A stretch of DNA of 64,000 nt from Microglena sp. YARC (GCA_022414725.1 CM039462.1:176311179-176375178); one strand, 5' to 3'. Shown: positions 1-12,269, counted from the stretch's first letter. A program made the numbers and translations. Notes: a model not told the origin generated them from the sequence alone.

Positions 1-82
1 GGGCTGCAGCATCATCCAGCAAGAAGACGGATGCTGCTGCCGCGACGAGAAACACAAACATGAAGCGCTGGTGACTGGGCAT
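1..82 (-). CDS. Secreted cysteine-rich protein, copy A, 5' coding end only (partial at left edge)
   Basis: The ATG is at 82 and the frame stays open to base 1 (27 codons). The encoded start, MPSHQRF followed by a run of V/A/F/L and then LLDDAAA, is a signal peptide: a short basic n-region, a hydrophobic core and an Ala-rich cleavage region. It matches the first coding exon of copies B (25,430) and C (45,238). The start is supported because similarity between A and B continues through a 5'UTR intron (101-478 here) to a TATA box, while the reading frame begins at the same ATG in all three. The rest of the gene lies outside the window. Confidence 0.75.
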   Translation of the reverse strand, partial: MPSHQRFMFVFLVAAAASVFLLDDAAA

Positions 83-541
83 CTTGTCACGATCAGTCCA
101 CTGCAATCTACCTTCAATTCTCCTGCACAATATTATGGCCAGAGCGCTGTTGCAAAGCGATGGGAAACTAGAGCACCGGCAGTAAGTCAAGGCAACAATC
201 AGGAAGTAAATCCGGTTGACTGCGTCTAGGATTCTCTAGCGCATCAGCATATTATTCGTACTAATCAACTAGCTAGCAAGGTAAGAGATCGTGTAGCAAG
301 AGCCTACATGATGAGCAAAAACGCTGACATAACGTATTAGAATTTATACGCACACGGAAAGAGCTAAGCAAGGATGCCATCATGCTCATAACTCGCACCA
401 CGGCACTTTAATGGGATGGCCCTATAGGGTTAGCGAGGCATACAATCATATCATGGAGGAGCCAAACATGATGCCTACCTGGGGTGGGCGCTGTTGAATT
501 GAAGAGGGCGTTTGCAGGCAGCACTTGCCTTGGTCTTTATA
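83..541 (-). promoter_or_regulatory. Promoter, 5'UTR and 5'UTR intron of copy A
   Basis: On the minus strand TATAAAG lies at 541-535. It is followed about 55 nt later by a donor, CCCAG/GTAGGC, with the intron starting at 478. The intron ends with TTGCAG at 101, leaving 18 nt of 5'UTR before the ATG at 82. The same TATA, donor and acceptor occur at matching positions in copy B (25,887-25,881; 25,829; 25,449). Conservation of these sites inside otherwise drifting sequence is the main support. The transcription start near 510 is inferred from the TATA position. Confidence 0.65.
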
Positions 542-612
542 GCCCTCGAACATAAGCTACTCGCCCAACCCTACCCTCAACCTTACCTGGCAATGGTTCC
601 GCTTATCTGGCA

Positions 613-668
613 AGGTGAAATGTGCCAGATCAGCAAGCATTTCCCTACTGATCTGGCACATTTCACCT
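613..668. repeat. Perfect 21-bp inverted repeat with 14-nt loop
   Basis: Arms 613-633 and 648-668 are exact reverse complements, starting AGGTGAAATGTG and ending CACATTTCACCT. The hairpin lies about 70-130 bp upstream of the copy A TATA box. Copy B has a different hairpin (26,102-26,149) upstream of its TATA box with the related core ACATTTCGCCT. A cis-regulatory role is only an inference. Confidence 0.8.
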
Positions 669-1065
669 CGTAAGTTGCGCCTTCACGCGCCCTTCTCTTG
701 TATATCTGGTTTGACTATTTCTGATGTATGTACAGCTGGGTTTTCCTAGAAAGAAACCACAGTTTTCCTAGAAAGAAACCACAGTTTCTTCCAGTCTTGC
801 TTACGTATTTCATAGCTATCAGATCACACGGATGATCATGGATGAACCGCCGTATGGAAGAGGGACAAGTGCGAGAGGAGTTTAGGAGATGACGCTGGCA
901 ACGTCCGAAACCAATGGACCGGCAGCAGCGAATCTAAGCAATCCTAGCTGCCGCATGCATGTGCCATCACATGAGTGTGCTCATGGCACATGCGCATGGT
1001 AGCTCCAGGCCCAGGCGCTTGAGAAGTGGGGAGCAAGGGAAGAGATACTCGCAACCTCGGAACTT

Positions 1066-1485
1066 TGACAAATATCTGCCCAAGAAAATGATGCGAACAG
1101 CTCCCTTTCTTTCTTGCACAATTCTGTGCATCTGCGCTCAACTTATTCTCTCCTCCGACCAGCTCCGACCCGTACTATGAATCATCGCCACCTCCCTCAC
1201 CCAGGGACTCCATAACTCGCATGCTATCAAACACATTCAAACAAAACAAGTTCACGAGGCAAGGCAGAGTATGCTCTGCCCATTATGAACGAGGCTGAGA
1301 ACGAAGCCTCTCTATGATCGAGTTTCAGACGTAGAAGTGTGGTGTGTGTGTGTGCACTGTTTGAAACGAGGCTACGAACGAAGCTCCTGCACTTCCGCCA
1401 CAAAACGAGGCTTCGGCATCAGATTTGTGCAAGAAAGAAAGGAAGCTGTTCGCATCATTGGGCATATATTTGTCAAAATTGGTAT
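1066..1485. repeat. Pair of ~55-bp inverted repeats flanking ~300 bp
   Basis: Sequence at about 1,066-1,127 (TTGACAAATATCTGCCCAAG through TTTCTTGCACAA) recurs in reverse complement at about 1,427-1,485 with a few mismatches. The segment between carries repeated GAGGCT/GAACGAAGC motifs. This could be a decayed foldback element. No target-site duplication was identified. Confidence 0.55.
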
Positions 1486-3010
1486 GTGGCGAAGTTCCCG
1501 GAAGATCCGAGGGTACACGATCGTACGTAAGTGACTGCCGCGAGCTCTACAGAGCACATATCGAGCCAGGGAATCGATCAATCGCCATCGAATTGTGCCA
1601 TCCAACAAATTGCCCGAAGTTGAATTGTCAGAAACTGCGTGATCCTGCCTTTCGTTCCGACTGCTGCGGGCTGCGGGTCGGTATGCCAGTCTGTAAGGGC
1701 TGGAAATGGCTGGCATGGTGCTTGTATATGTCAAATGGGTGACCTCTTCATCTTCTACACCAAATTCACCTGGGTATAATCTGCTGGGAGGGTGCATTCT
1801 AGCGATCTGCAACTTGGATTAAATTTCTTACTTGGATGAGACTCTTAAAACGGAAGATATGTGCCATTTGGGGCACATTTTGGGTCAAATTATACGATAT
1901 GTGCCACATCCGATCTGAAACCCAGAAAGGGAACTCGGGAAGGTCCTCTTCCTCCCTTCGAATCTCGCCATTCAAAATCCCTGCTTCAAATTTACTCTTG
2001 CCGCTACGTCCCTGCCACGCTGTGCAGCACCTCGACAATGACCGTGACGGTCTGGAGAAGAATATACCCCACCGTTTCCACGAGAAAAGCTTCAGGCTCT
2101 TTTGGGGCCCCAGGCTCACTCATCAAGTCATCATGCAACAATCGGAAAATAGCGAAGGAAACTATAGGGCTAAATGATTTTTTCAGTTTAAATGATGTTT
2201 ACGAAAACTTCAAACAACCCTACATCTCAGCGTAGAAACTTGAAGCTGCGCTACATCTCAGCGTACTGCGCTACTGCTAAGCGTCCTGCCGGCAGCTGCT
2301 CTGTCGCCGCTATTGATTACAGCCCTATATATATTGCGCATGATCAGTCTGATAAACTTGACTTTACACCTTCATGACTTATAAGAAATTGAGAAAGATT
2401 GAAAAATTGAAAGACTCAAAACGACAAAACGACAAATCCACAAAAAGAAGGGTCCTCGATTACAGCCCTATATATATTACACCCCGTGTGTAATCGACCA
2501 ACGACTGCATATTCGTAACGCTTTCGTAAACGCGTTTTTGATGGTTTGCGGCACGTTCGATTCAGGCCACAGATGGAGAAGTTGTGAAGAAATGTTGAGA
2601 TCGGCCTCGACGATGTAACCAAGTTCAAGGTCAAGTTCCATCTCTTTTATACCCCGGTCGTCGTTTATACTACTATTAACTATACTGCTCAATCTTGCAG
2701 ATTCGCCGTAGTCATGCCGGGTGCCTCAGTTTTTCTCTTCACACTTCGTTTCTCAATGTAACAATTTCTACAAGTAGGATTAATACCTCCAGTCACATAT
2801 AATACCAAGAGGACGAGAGTAGAAAACTAGTTTGTAGTGTCGCCGCTGGTTAGTTTAAGCTTAGGCCTAGCATAGGGGGAATGGGAGGCCAACTCTTTGA
2901 GGAGAGCATCCTCCTTGAAAGAAAATAAGTACAAGGCAAAGCCTGTCATATACACTGTACCAACTGTTTACATGCGTGTCTATTCACAATCATGGGCTAA
3001 AATCAATGCG
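1486..3010. other. Intergenic stretch without a recognised gene
   Basis: Only short open frames with no recognisable protein features occur. A 21-bp segment, GATTACAGCCCTATATATAT, occurs at about 2,316 and again at about 2,458. Around 2,700-2,775 a pyrimidine-rich stretch ends TCAATGTAACA, resembling one at 24,410-24,455. The region separates the start of copy A from the end of copy B. Confidence 0.4.
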
Positions 3011-3014
3011 GTAC

Positions 3015-3215
3015 ACGTCCTAGGCAGCGTCGCAAGCGACGCGGGAAATTGGCGGCGAGTGTTGGCTATCAGAACGACAGGTGTCAACGGAATGGAGCGG
3101 AACGAAGCCAGTTAGTTACGAGTCGGTTGGCTGACATGTCAGGCTTCGTCTCGGTCGGTCGGGCGGACAGGATGGATCTGGGGGCTCCTGCCCTCCAGAA
3201 GGGGGGGCTCCGCAA
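3015..3215 (+). mobile_element. Dispersed ~230-bp element, family 'RepA'
   Basis: RepA copies start with TATGCAGCGTCGCAAGCGACG-like sequence, pass through a GTTAGTTACGAG...TGTCAGGCTTC block and end with a GC-rich palindrome CCCCCTTGAAGAGGGGGCTC and CCAAAAA. Other copies: 4,969-5,182, 16,851-17,093, 18,548-18,705 (minus), 23,287-23,517, 23,995-24,062 (minus, truncated), 40,390-40,640. Mobility is shown by the copy at 4,969-5,182, which is missing from the matching place in copy C. The class is unknown. Confidence 0.6.
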
Positions 3216-3249
3216 AAACAAATCAATAAATGGTGCGCCATTTAACAAG

Positions 3250-3560
3250 GCATGCAGTTGTGGATGCAAGCAGTCAAGTCTGGTCGGAGAAGACGAGGAG
3301 TATGGTCACTGGCCATTGGCTTGGCTTGGCTTGATGCTGAGGAGCATGGCCACTGGCCATTGGCTTGGCTTGGCTTGAGGCTGAGGAGCATGGCCATTGG
3401 CCATTGGCTTGAGGCCGAGGAGCATGGGCCCATACTACTGAACATCATCATTACCAGCATTGGCTTGGCTTGATGCTGAGGAGCATTGACCAGTACTACT
3501 GCACATCATCATAACCAGCATCAGGAGAGGATCCACCTGCACGCATCAGGGAGGAAGGTG
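3250..3560. repeat. Minisatellite GGCCATTGGCTTGGCTTGAGGCTGAGGAGCAT
   Basis: Several imperfect units of CATTGGCTTGGCTTGAGGCTGAGGAGCATGG lead into one unit of a longer repeat (CTGCACATCATCATAACCAGCATC...). The paralogous array is 32,290-32,980. This marks the 3' end of the segment shared by the copy B and copy C loci. Confidence 0.7.
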
Positions 3561-3700
3561 ATGGATGTTGCATTATATTATATAATCAAATTATCTCTGT
3601 AGCATGAACTCAGGGCCCCCGTCGGTAAAGCAGTTGGAGTTCAGTTCATCAATGTCTTTTCTTTTTAGCTCTTCCTGTCATGGTTGGGCAAGTCCCTTTA

Positions 3701-4083
3701 GGGTGTGTTTCCAGTGGGGCAGGGGCTGGTTTCTCGCGGACGTCAAATTGTCCATGTTCTGAAAGCCTCAAACCTCATCGAGAGAATCCTGGAGAGAATA
3801 CTTGGTGCTCGCCGGGCTGGTCTTCAGCGGATCCTACGTGGACTTCAGCGGAATTGAAAAACTTCAGCGGGAGGGTCAGGGCTCCCGCTGAAGTTTTGCA
3901 TTCCGCTGAAGTCCACGTAGGATCCTCTGAAGTCCACGTCGGCCTTCAGCGGTCAAAAAAGCCAGCGTGGACTTCAGCGGGACATAGCAAAATGTCAGCG
4001 GAACCCCACTGGAAACACTTTGTGCCAGCGTGGACTTCAGCGGAACTTCAACGGTGACCGAAAACCCCACTGGAAACACACCC
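3701..4083. mobile_element. PIF/Harbinger-like MITE with TTA target duplication
   Basis: Perfect 19-bp terminal inverted repeats, GGGTGTGTTTCCAGTGGGG at 3,701-3,719 and its reverse complement at 4,065-4,083, are flanked by TTA (3,698-3,700 and 4,084-4,086). The paralogous site near copy C (33,540-33,580) lacks the insert and reads straight through, so this is an empty/filled pair. The inside is a long foldback with repeated CTTCAGCGG and GTGGACTTCAGC blocks and no open frame. The TTA duplication and GGGTGTGTTTCC end are typical of Harbinger-type MITEs (family knowledge). Confidence 0.85.
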
Positions 4084-4258
4084 TTAGCGTATTTGGCATA
4101 GCCCTGGACTGTAACATACATACAAGCATCATCAGAGCGGCGTCAGACGGGACAGAGCCCAGAACAATAGCACGGGTGAATCATTTCCCCAATGTCAGAC
4201 CTGCCGCCTCGGAAGAGGTAGAGAACTTCCCTCTGTGCTATCATGCGGTAGTCCAAGC

Positions 4259-4275
4259 TCAGACGCAATAGCGGT
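4259..4275 (-). CDS. Copy B coding exon 8 (C-terminus and stop)
   Basis: The acceptor TAATGCAG is followed by AC CGC TAT TGC GTC TGA, completing ...WTP-D-R-Y-C-V-stop with the phase-1 end of exon 7. The equivalent in copy C (33,759-33,743) gives D-C-Y-C-A-stop. Downstream sequence stays similar to the copy C flank for over 100 bp and is taken as 3'UTR, although it holds another conserved-looking open frame (see findings). Confidence 0.6.
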
Positions 4276-7200
4276 CTGCATTACCAAAACCCAGCACAGT
4301 AACCATTCCCCAGTGTAAGTGAACTGGAAGGTTCCTTCAACCTCACGCCCCGTGGCAAGGCGTGTGCATTTTAAATTTTCACGGGTGGAACACCATCTCA
4401 AAGTATAAAAGTTAGATAGGAGAGGTTGGTGGTCACAGTATCTTTTAGGGGCTATCCATAGCACAGCTTCTAGGCAGCTCCCTTTCCCCCTCCTTGACCC
4501 AAACCTGAAGCTAGCAAGCGCAGCTGGAAGCTGCCATGAAGGGCATTCCAATGAAGCTGAAAGCATTGGGCTTGACTCAGTGGCTGGCTAATGGAGCTGG
4601 CTGGAAGCTGCCATGACAGGGTTTTTATATTCGTTTTTGAAGCCCCCCCTTTTCATAGCTATTCTGGTTCCGGAGCCATCTGACAAGTCTCCGTTTGTAG
4701 CTATTCATAGCTATTTTCAAATTGTCTTCTTTCAACATTCTAACTTATAACATCTTTAGGTATAGATGATTTGTATTGATCAGTACTGAGTAGGGAACGA
4801 CATTATGATATAATATGATGTCCTGTCATCAGTCTGCCTAGGCCGAAGTTACCACTTATCTACAATATCGTATGATGAAATTTGTGTGATATCATATGAT
4901 ATCATATTCGCCTCAACATCATATGATATGCTGGTCCCTAGTGCTGAGCAGCCATGCGTAGCCTGAACAAGTCCTATGCAGGGTCGCAAGCAATGTTACA
5001 AATTGGCGGAGTGTGTTGGCAATTGAACGAAAGGTGGCAACGGAAGCGAGTTAGTTACGAGAACGCTGGCTGACGTGCCAGGCTTCGTCTCGGGGGGGGG
5101 GGGGGGGGCGGGCGGCCGGACGCACAAACGGACTACGGGGTAACCCTGGGGGCTCCGCCACGAGGGGGCTCCGCCAAAAACAAACAGTGCTTTTATAGAC
5201 ATGTCAGTCCTGCTAGCCTTACCCGGAGTCCATGGTTGGCACCTTGTGCCCATAGCTGAGATGGTAGTGGAGAGTGAGGCCTCTAGCTTTGGTCCCTAAA
5301 CCGTAAACCCTACAACCCTACCTGGTGTCCATGGTTGGCACTTGGTTCCCATAGCGGAGATAGTAGCGAAGAGTGAGTCCTCTAGTTTTGGTCCCATGTC
5401 TTCAATTTTCTCCATTGCTGTGTTCTCGGCGTCACCATTCTCCTTGCCATTGGTGGACACATCCACATAGTTCTCACTCATAATCACATTAACCACAGGG
5501 TTGAACTGCATGGTTGGGTGGTTGGGTGGTTGGGTGGTTGGCAGACACATCCACATAGTTCTCACTCATAATCACATTAACCACAGGGTTGAACTGCATG
5601 GTTGGGTGGTTGGGTGGTTAGTGGTTGGTGGTTAGGTGGTTGGCAGACGCATCCACATAGTTCTCACTCATAATCACATTAACCACAGGGTTGAACTGCG
5701 TGGTTGGGTGGTTGGTTGGGGGTGGTTGGTTCTCACTCATAATCAAATGAACCACAGGGTTGAACTGCGTGGTTGGATTGTTGGTTGGGGGTGGTTGGTT
5801 CTCACTCATAATCACATTAACCACAGGGTTGAACTGCGTGGGTTAGGTTGGGTTGGTTTGGGTTCCAGGGTTTGGTTTGGTTGCGTTGGTTTGGGTTTCA
5901 GGGTAGGGTTGGGTTTCAGGGTTGGTGGGCAGGTGGGCGGGGACTACAAAAAAAGCTTCTTTTCGGGCAGTGAGTCCTAGGGGTCTAGGGATCTAAGATG
6001 AATTTTTCAAAGAGAGATCAACAGTACGAAAGAGAAATCGAGATTAGGAGGAGATGTCCACCAAGTTCTCACTCATCGTCACATCAACCACAGGTCAGGT
6101 TGGTTGGGGGTGGTTGGGGGTGGTTGGTTTTCACTCATCGTCACATCATCCACAGGGGAGGTAAGTGGTGACTGCGGTAGAGGTTGGTAAAGTGAAAGAA
6201 AAAAAACTGCCAGTTCCTACAGTGAAGCAAATCTCTGTTAAGTTCAAATTCAAATTTTAAATTGATTTCGAAAACTTGATTTGAAAAATTGAATTTTGAA
6301 TTTGAAAAATCTTGTTATGAGAAAGAAACTGCTACTTTTACCATGAAACAAATCTCGGTCGAGCTCAACGATGCGACAAAGCTGTGCATGACTGGGACAT
6401 GTTGATATCGGAGAAGTAAAGCGTGTCCCCAAGAAAAATGCAAGTTATTACCATGAAACAAAGCATGTGCTGAAAAAAACCCTGCCAGCTCCCACTGCGA
6501 AACAAATCTTGGTCGAGCTCAATGATGCAACAAAGGTCCCTGTGACCCGGTGGGATTTGAAAACCCTTTGACCCGGTGGGATTTGAAAAGTGATCCGGTG
6601 GAATTTGAAAACATTGCACATGGCAGCTCCTACCGTGAAACAAATATCTGTTTAGTTTGACTTTAATTTTGAATTTGAATTTGTAAAAATTGCACATGGC
6701 AGTTCCTACCGTGAAACAAATCTCTGTTGAGCTTGACTTCAATTTTGAATTTATAAAAATTGCACATGGTATTTCCTACCGCGAAACAAATATCTGTTGA
6801 GCTTGACTTCAATTTTGAATTTTGAATTTATAAAAATTGCACATGGCATTTCCTACCGTGAAACAAATCTCTGTTGAGCTTGACTTCAACTTTGAATTTA
6901 AATTTATAAAAATTGCACATGGCAGGTCCTACCGTGAAACAAATCTCTGTTGAGCTTGACGAGGCGACAAAGGTCCCTGTGGCCCGGGCGGCGAGGCCAG
7001 AGATCTGGAAGGTGATGGGGGCTGTGGTGAGCAGCACATCAGGTGTGCAGACCTCAGGGCTGCACACCGCTGGCATCTTGATATCAGGGGAGCAGACACC
7101 AGGGACGCAGACCTTGGGAATGCACGTGTCAGGAATGGTCGTCTTGCAGCAGCAGCTAAAACGGGGTTGGGATGTTTGGTTTGGTTTGGGATGGTTAGGT

Positions 7201-10200
7201 TTGGGATGGTTAAGTTTGGTTTGGTTTGGGTTGGCCTCAGGGCTGCACACCGCAGGCATGCTGCTATCTGGGGAGCAGACACCAGGGACGCAGACAGCGG
7301 GGATGCATGCTTCAGGAATGGTCGTCTTGCAGCAGCAGCTTGCAGCAGCAAAACGGGGTTGGGATAGGATGGGATGGGATGGGATGGTTTGGGGTGGTTT
7401 GGGATGGGACCTTGGGGATGCACGTGTTGGGAGTGGTCGTCTTGCAGCAGCAGCTAAAACGGGGTTGGGATGTTTGGTTTGTTTTGGTTTGGCTTAGATT
7501 GGTTTGGTTTGGGTTGACCTCAGGGCTACACACCGTGTGCATCTTGCTATCTGGGGAGCAGGCACCAGGGACGCAGACCTTGGGGATGCATGCGTCAGGA
7601 ATGGTTGTCTTGCAGCAGCAGCTTGCAGCAGCAAAACGGGGTTGGGATGGGATGGGATGGGTTAGGGCGTTTGGGATGGTTTGGAATGGTTTGGGATGGG
7701 ACCTTGGAGATGCACGTGTCAGGAATGGTTGTCTTGCAGCAGCAGCTGAAACAGGTTGGGGTTGGGGTTGGGGGTTGGGTTGGGATGGGTTGGGATAGGG
7801 TGGGATGGGGTGGGATGGGGTGGGATAGGGTTGGGATAGGGTGGGATAGGGTTGGGGTTGGGGGTGTGGTTGGGATGGGTTGGGATAGGGTTGGGTTTGG
7901 GGGTGTGGTTGGGATAAGTTGGGATAGGGTTGGGGGTGTGGTTGGGATGGGTTGGGATAGGGTTGGGGTTGGGGGTGTGGTTGCGATGAGTTGGGATAGG
8001 GTTGGGGTTGGGGGTGTGGTTGGGATGGTTTGGGATAGGGTTGGGGTTGGGGTTGAAGGGGTGGTTGGGATGGGTTGGGATAGGGTTGGGGGTGTGGTTG
8101 GGATGGGTTGGGATTGGGTTGGGGTTGGGGGTGTGGTTGGGATGGGTTGGGATAGGGTTGGGGTTGGGGGTGTGGTTGGGATGGGTTGGGATAGGGTTGG
8201 GGTTGGGGGTGTGGTTGGGATGGGTTGGGATAGGGTTGGGGTTGGGGGTGTGGTTGGGATGGGTTAGGATAGGGTTGGGGTTGGGGGTTTGGTTGGGATG
8301 GGTTGGGATAGGGTTGGGGTTGGGGGTGTGGTTGGTATGGGTTGGGATAGGGTTGGGGTTGGGTGTGTGGTTGGGATGGGTTGGGATAGGGTTGGGGTTG
8401 GGTGTGTGGTTGGGATGGGTTGGGATAGGGTTGGGGTTGGGTGTGTGGTTGGGATGGGTTGGGATAGGGTTGGGGTTGGGGGTGTGGTTGGGATGGGTTG
8501 GGATAGGGTTGGGATAGGGTTGGGGTTAGGGGTGTGGTTGTGATGGGTTGGGATAGGATTGGGGTTGGGGGTGTGGATGGGATGGGTTGGGATAGGGTTG
8601 GGGTTGGGGGTGTGGTTGGGATAGGTTGGGATAGGGTTGGGGGTGTGGTTGGGATGGAATGGGATAGGGTTGGGGTTGGGGTGGGGTTGGTATGGGTTGG
8701 GATAGGGTTGGGTATGGGGGTGTGGTTGGGATGGGTTGGGATAGGGTTGGGGTTGGGGGTGTGGTTGGGATGGGTTTGGTTAGGGTTGGGGTTGGGGGTG
8801 TGGTTTGGATGAGTTGAGATAGGGTTGGGGGTGTGGTTGGGATGGGTTGGGATAGGGTTGGGGTTGAAGGTGTGGTTGGGATGGGTTGGGATAGGGTTGG
8901 GGTTGGGGGTGTGGTTGGGATGGGTTGGGATAGGGTTGGGGTTGGGGGTGTGGTTGGGATGGGTTAGGATAGGGTTGGGGTTGGGGGTGTGGTTGGGATG
9001 GGTTGGGATAGGGTTGGAGTTGGGTGTGTGGTTGGGATGGGTTGGGATAGGGTTGGGGTTGGGAGTGTGGTTGGGATGGGTTGGGATAGGGTTGGAGTTG
9101 GGGGTGTGGTTGGGATGGGTTGGGATAGGGTTGGGGTTGGGTGTGTGGTTGGGATGGGTTGGGATAGGGTTGGGGTTGGGGGTGTGGTTGGGATGGGTTG
9201 GGATAGGGTTGGGTTGGGGTGTGGTTGGGATGGGTTGGGATAGGGTTGGGATAGGGTTGGGGTTAGGGGTGTGGTTGTGATGGGTTGGGATAGGATTGGG
9301 GTTGGGGGTGTGGATGGGATGGGTTGGGATAGGGTTGGGGTTGGGGGTGTGGTTGGGATAGGTTGGGATAGGGTTGGGGGTGTGGTTGGGATGGAATGGG
9401 ATAGGGTTGGGGTTGGGGGTGGGGTTGGTATGGGTTGGGATAGGGTTGGGTATGGGGGTGTGGTTGGGATGGGTTGGGATAGGGTTGGGGTTGGGGGTGT
9501 GGTTGGGATGGGTTTGGTTAGGGTTGGGGTGGGCGGTTGAAGGGTGGTTGGGATGGTTTGGGTTGGGGTTGATGGGTTGGGATAGGGTTGGGGTTGGGGG
9601 TGTGGTTGGGATGGGTTAGGATAGGGTTGGGGTTGGGGGTGTGGTTGGGATGGGTTTGGGATAGGGTTGGAGTTGGGTGTGTGGTTGGGATGGGTTGGGA
9701 TAGGGTTGGGGTTGGGAGTGTGGTTGGGATGGGTTGGGATAGGGTTGGAGTTGGGGGTGTGGTTGGGATGGGTTGGGATAGGGTTGGGGTTGGGGGTGTG
9801 GTTGGGATGGGTTGGGATAGGGTTGGGGTTGGGGGTGTGGTTGGGATGGGTTGGGATAGGATTGGGGTTGGGGGTGTGGATGGGATGGGTTGGGATAGGG
9901 TTGGGGTTGGGGGTGTGGTTGGGATGGGTTGGGATAGGGTTGGGGTTGGGTGTGTGGTTGGGATGGGTTCGGATAGGGTTGGGGTTGGGGGTGTGGTTAG
10001 GATGGGTTGGGATAGGGTTGGGGTTGGGTGTGTGGTTGGGATGGGTTGGGATAGGGTTGGGGTTGGGAGTGTGGTTGGGATGGATTGGGATAGGGTTGGG
10101 GTTGGGTGTGTGGTTGGGATGGGTTGGGATAGGGTTGGGGTTGGGTGTGTGGTTGGGATGGGTTGGGATAGGGTTGGGGTTGGGGGTGTGGTTGGGATGA

Positions 10201-12238
10201 GTTGGGTAAGGGTTGTGGTTGGGAGTGTTGTTGGGATAGGTTGGGATAGGGTTAAGGGTGTGGCTGGGATGGGTTGGGATAGGGTTGGGGGTGTGGTTGA
10301 GATGTAATGGGATAGGGTTGGGGTTGGGGGTGTGGTTGGTATGGGTTGGGATAGGGTTGGGGTTGGGAGTATGGTTGGAATGGGTTGGGATAGGGTTGGG
10401 GTTGGGGGTGTGGTTGGTATGGGTTGGGATAGGGTTGGGGTTGTGGGTGTGGTTGGGATGGGTTGGTAGAGGGTTGGGGTATGGGGGTATCGTTGGGATG
10501 GTTTGGGTCAGGTTTGGGGTTGGGGGTGTGGTTGGGATGGGTTGGGATAGGGTTGGGGTTGGGTGTGTGGTTGGGATGGGTTGGGTAAGGGTTGTGGTTG
10601 GGAGTGTGGTTGGGATAGGTTGGGATAGGGTTAAGGGTGTGGCTGGGATGGGTTGGGATAGGGTTGGGGGTTTGTTTGAGATGTAATGGGATAGGGTTGC
10701 GGTTGGGGGTGTGGTTGGTATGGGTTGGGATAGGGTTGGGGTTGGGAGTATGGTTGGAATGGGTTGGGATATGGTTGGGGTTGGGGGTGTGGTTGGCATG
10801 GGTTGGGATAGGGTTGGGGTTGAGGGTGTGGTTGGGATGGGTTGGTAGAGGGTTGGGGTATGGGGGTATCGTTGGGATGGTTTGGGACAGGTTTGGGGTT
10901 GGGGGTGTGGTTGGGATGGGTTGGGATAGGGTTGGGGTTGGGTGTGTGGTTGGGATGGGTTGGGATAGGGTTGGGGTTGGGGGTGTGGTTGGGATGGGTT
11001 GGGATAGGGTTGGGGTTGGGTGTGTGGGTGGTATGGGTTGGGATAGGGTTGGGGTTGAAGGTGTGGTTGGGATGGGTTGGGATAGGGTTGGGGTTGGGGG
11101 TGTGGTTGGGATGGGTTGGGATGGATTGGGATAGGGTTGGGGTTGGGTGTGTGGTTGGGATGGGTTGGGATAGGGTTGGGGTTGGGTGTGTGGTTGGGAT
11201 GGGTTGGGATAGGGTTGGGGGTGTGGTTGGGATGGGTTGGGATAGGGTTGCGGTTGGGGGTGTGGTTAGGATGGGTTGGGATAGGGTTGGGGTTGAGGGT
11301 GTGGTTGGGTTGGGATAGGGTTGGGGTTGGGGGTGTTGTTGAGATGGGTTGGGATAGGGTTGTCATTGGGGGTGTGGTTGGGATGGGTTGGGATAGGGTT
11401 GGGGTTGGGGGTGAGGTTGGGATGGGTTGGGATAGGGTTGGGGTTGGGTGTGTCGTTGGGATGGGTTCGGATAGGGTTGGGGTTGGGGGTGTGGTTGGGA
11501 TGGGTTCGGATAGGATGGGATGGGATGGGATGGGATGGGATGGGATGGGATGGGATGGGATGGGATGGGATGGGATGGGATGGGAAGGGATGGTTTGTTT
11601 TGTTTTGTTTTGTTTTGTTTTGTTTTGTTTTGTTTTGTTTTGTTTTGGTTTGGTCTGGCCTGGCCTGGATTGGTTCGGTATTTTTGGTATGGTTTGGCTT
11701 TGTTTGGCTTGATTTGGTTTGGTTTGGTTTGGTTTGGCTTGGTTTGGTTTGGCTTGATTTGGTTTGGTTTGGTTTGGTTTGGTTTGGTTTGGGTTTTGGG
11801 TTAGGTGTTAATATTATATATTATTATGATAAAGGTTATGGGATTAGGGTTGGTTTGTTTTTGGGGGAGTCAGGTTTTATATTTTGTGCGCAGGTCTTTT
11901 GCACACTTTTGAATTTGATTTTGAATTTGAAATGGTACATTTTGTTTTACCTGCCGTCCACGCACGTATTACAGCAGCAGCCACCACATGCCCTCTATGC
12001 ATTTCATACTGTTTACCCCCCCACACACACCCACCCACCCATCCCCACCCCACCCACACACTCACCATACAAGCACACCCTGTGCGTGCCAGCCTACACC
12101 ATCCCGGGTGTCAGCACCCTGGAGGCATGTAATCCCCCCCCCCCCCCCCACACACACACACACACACATACCACACACAAACCCACACTCACACACACTC
12201 CCACCCATATCCCCCCCCCACCCACCCACCCACAATCC

Positions 12239-12269
<31 letters not shown>

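Noticed and set aside
8964..11366. 800-codon minus-strand open frame ([14 protein letters not shown])
   Set aside because: It arises from a 39-bp (13-codon) minisatellite; other frames are equally open and it lies in an intron.
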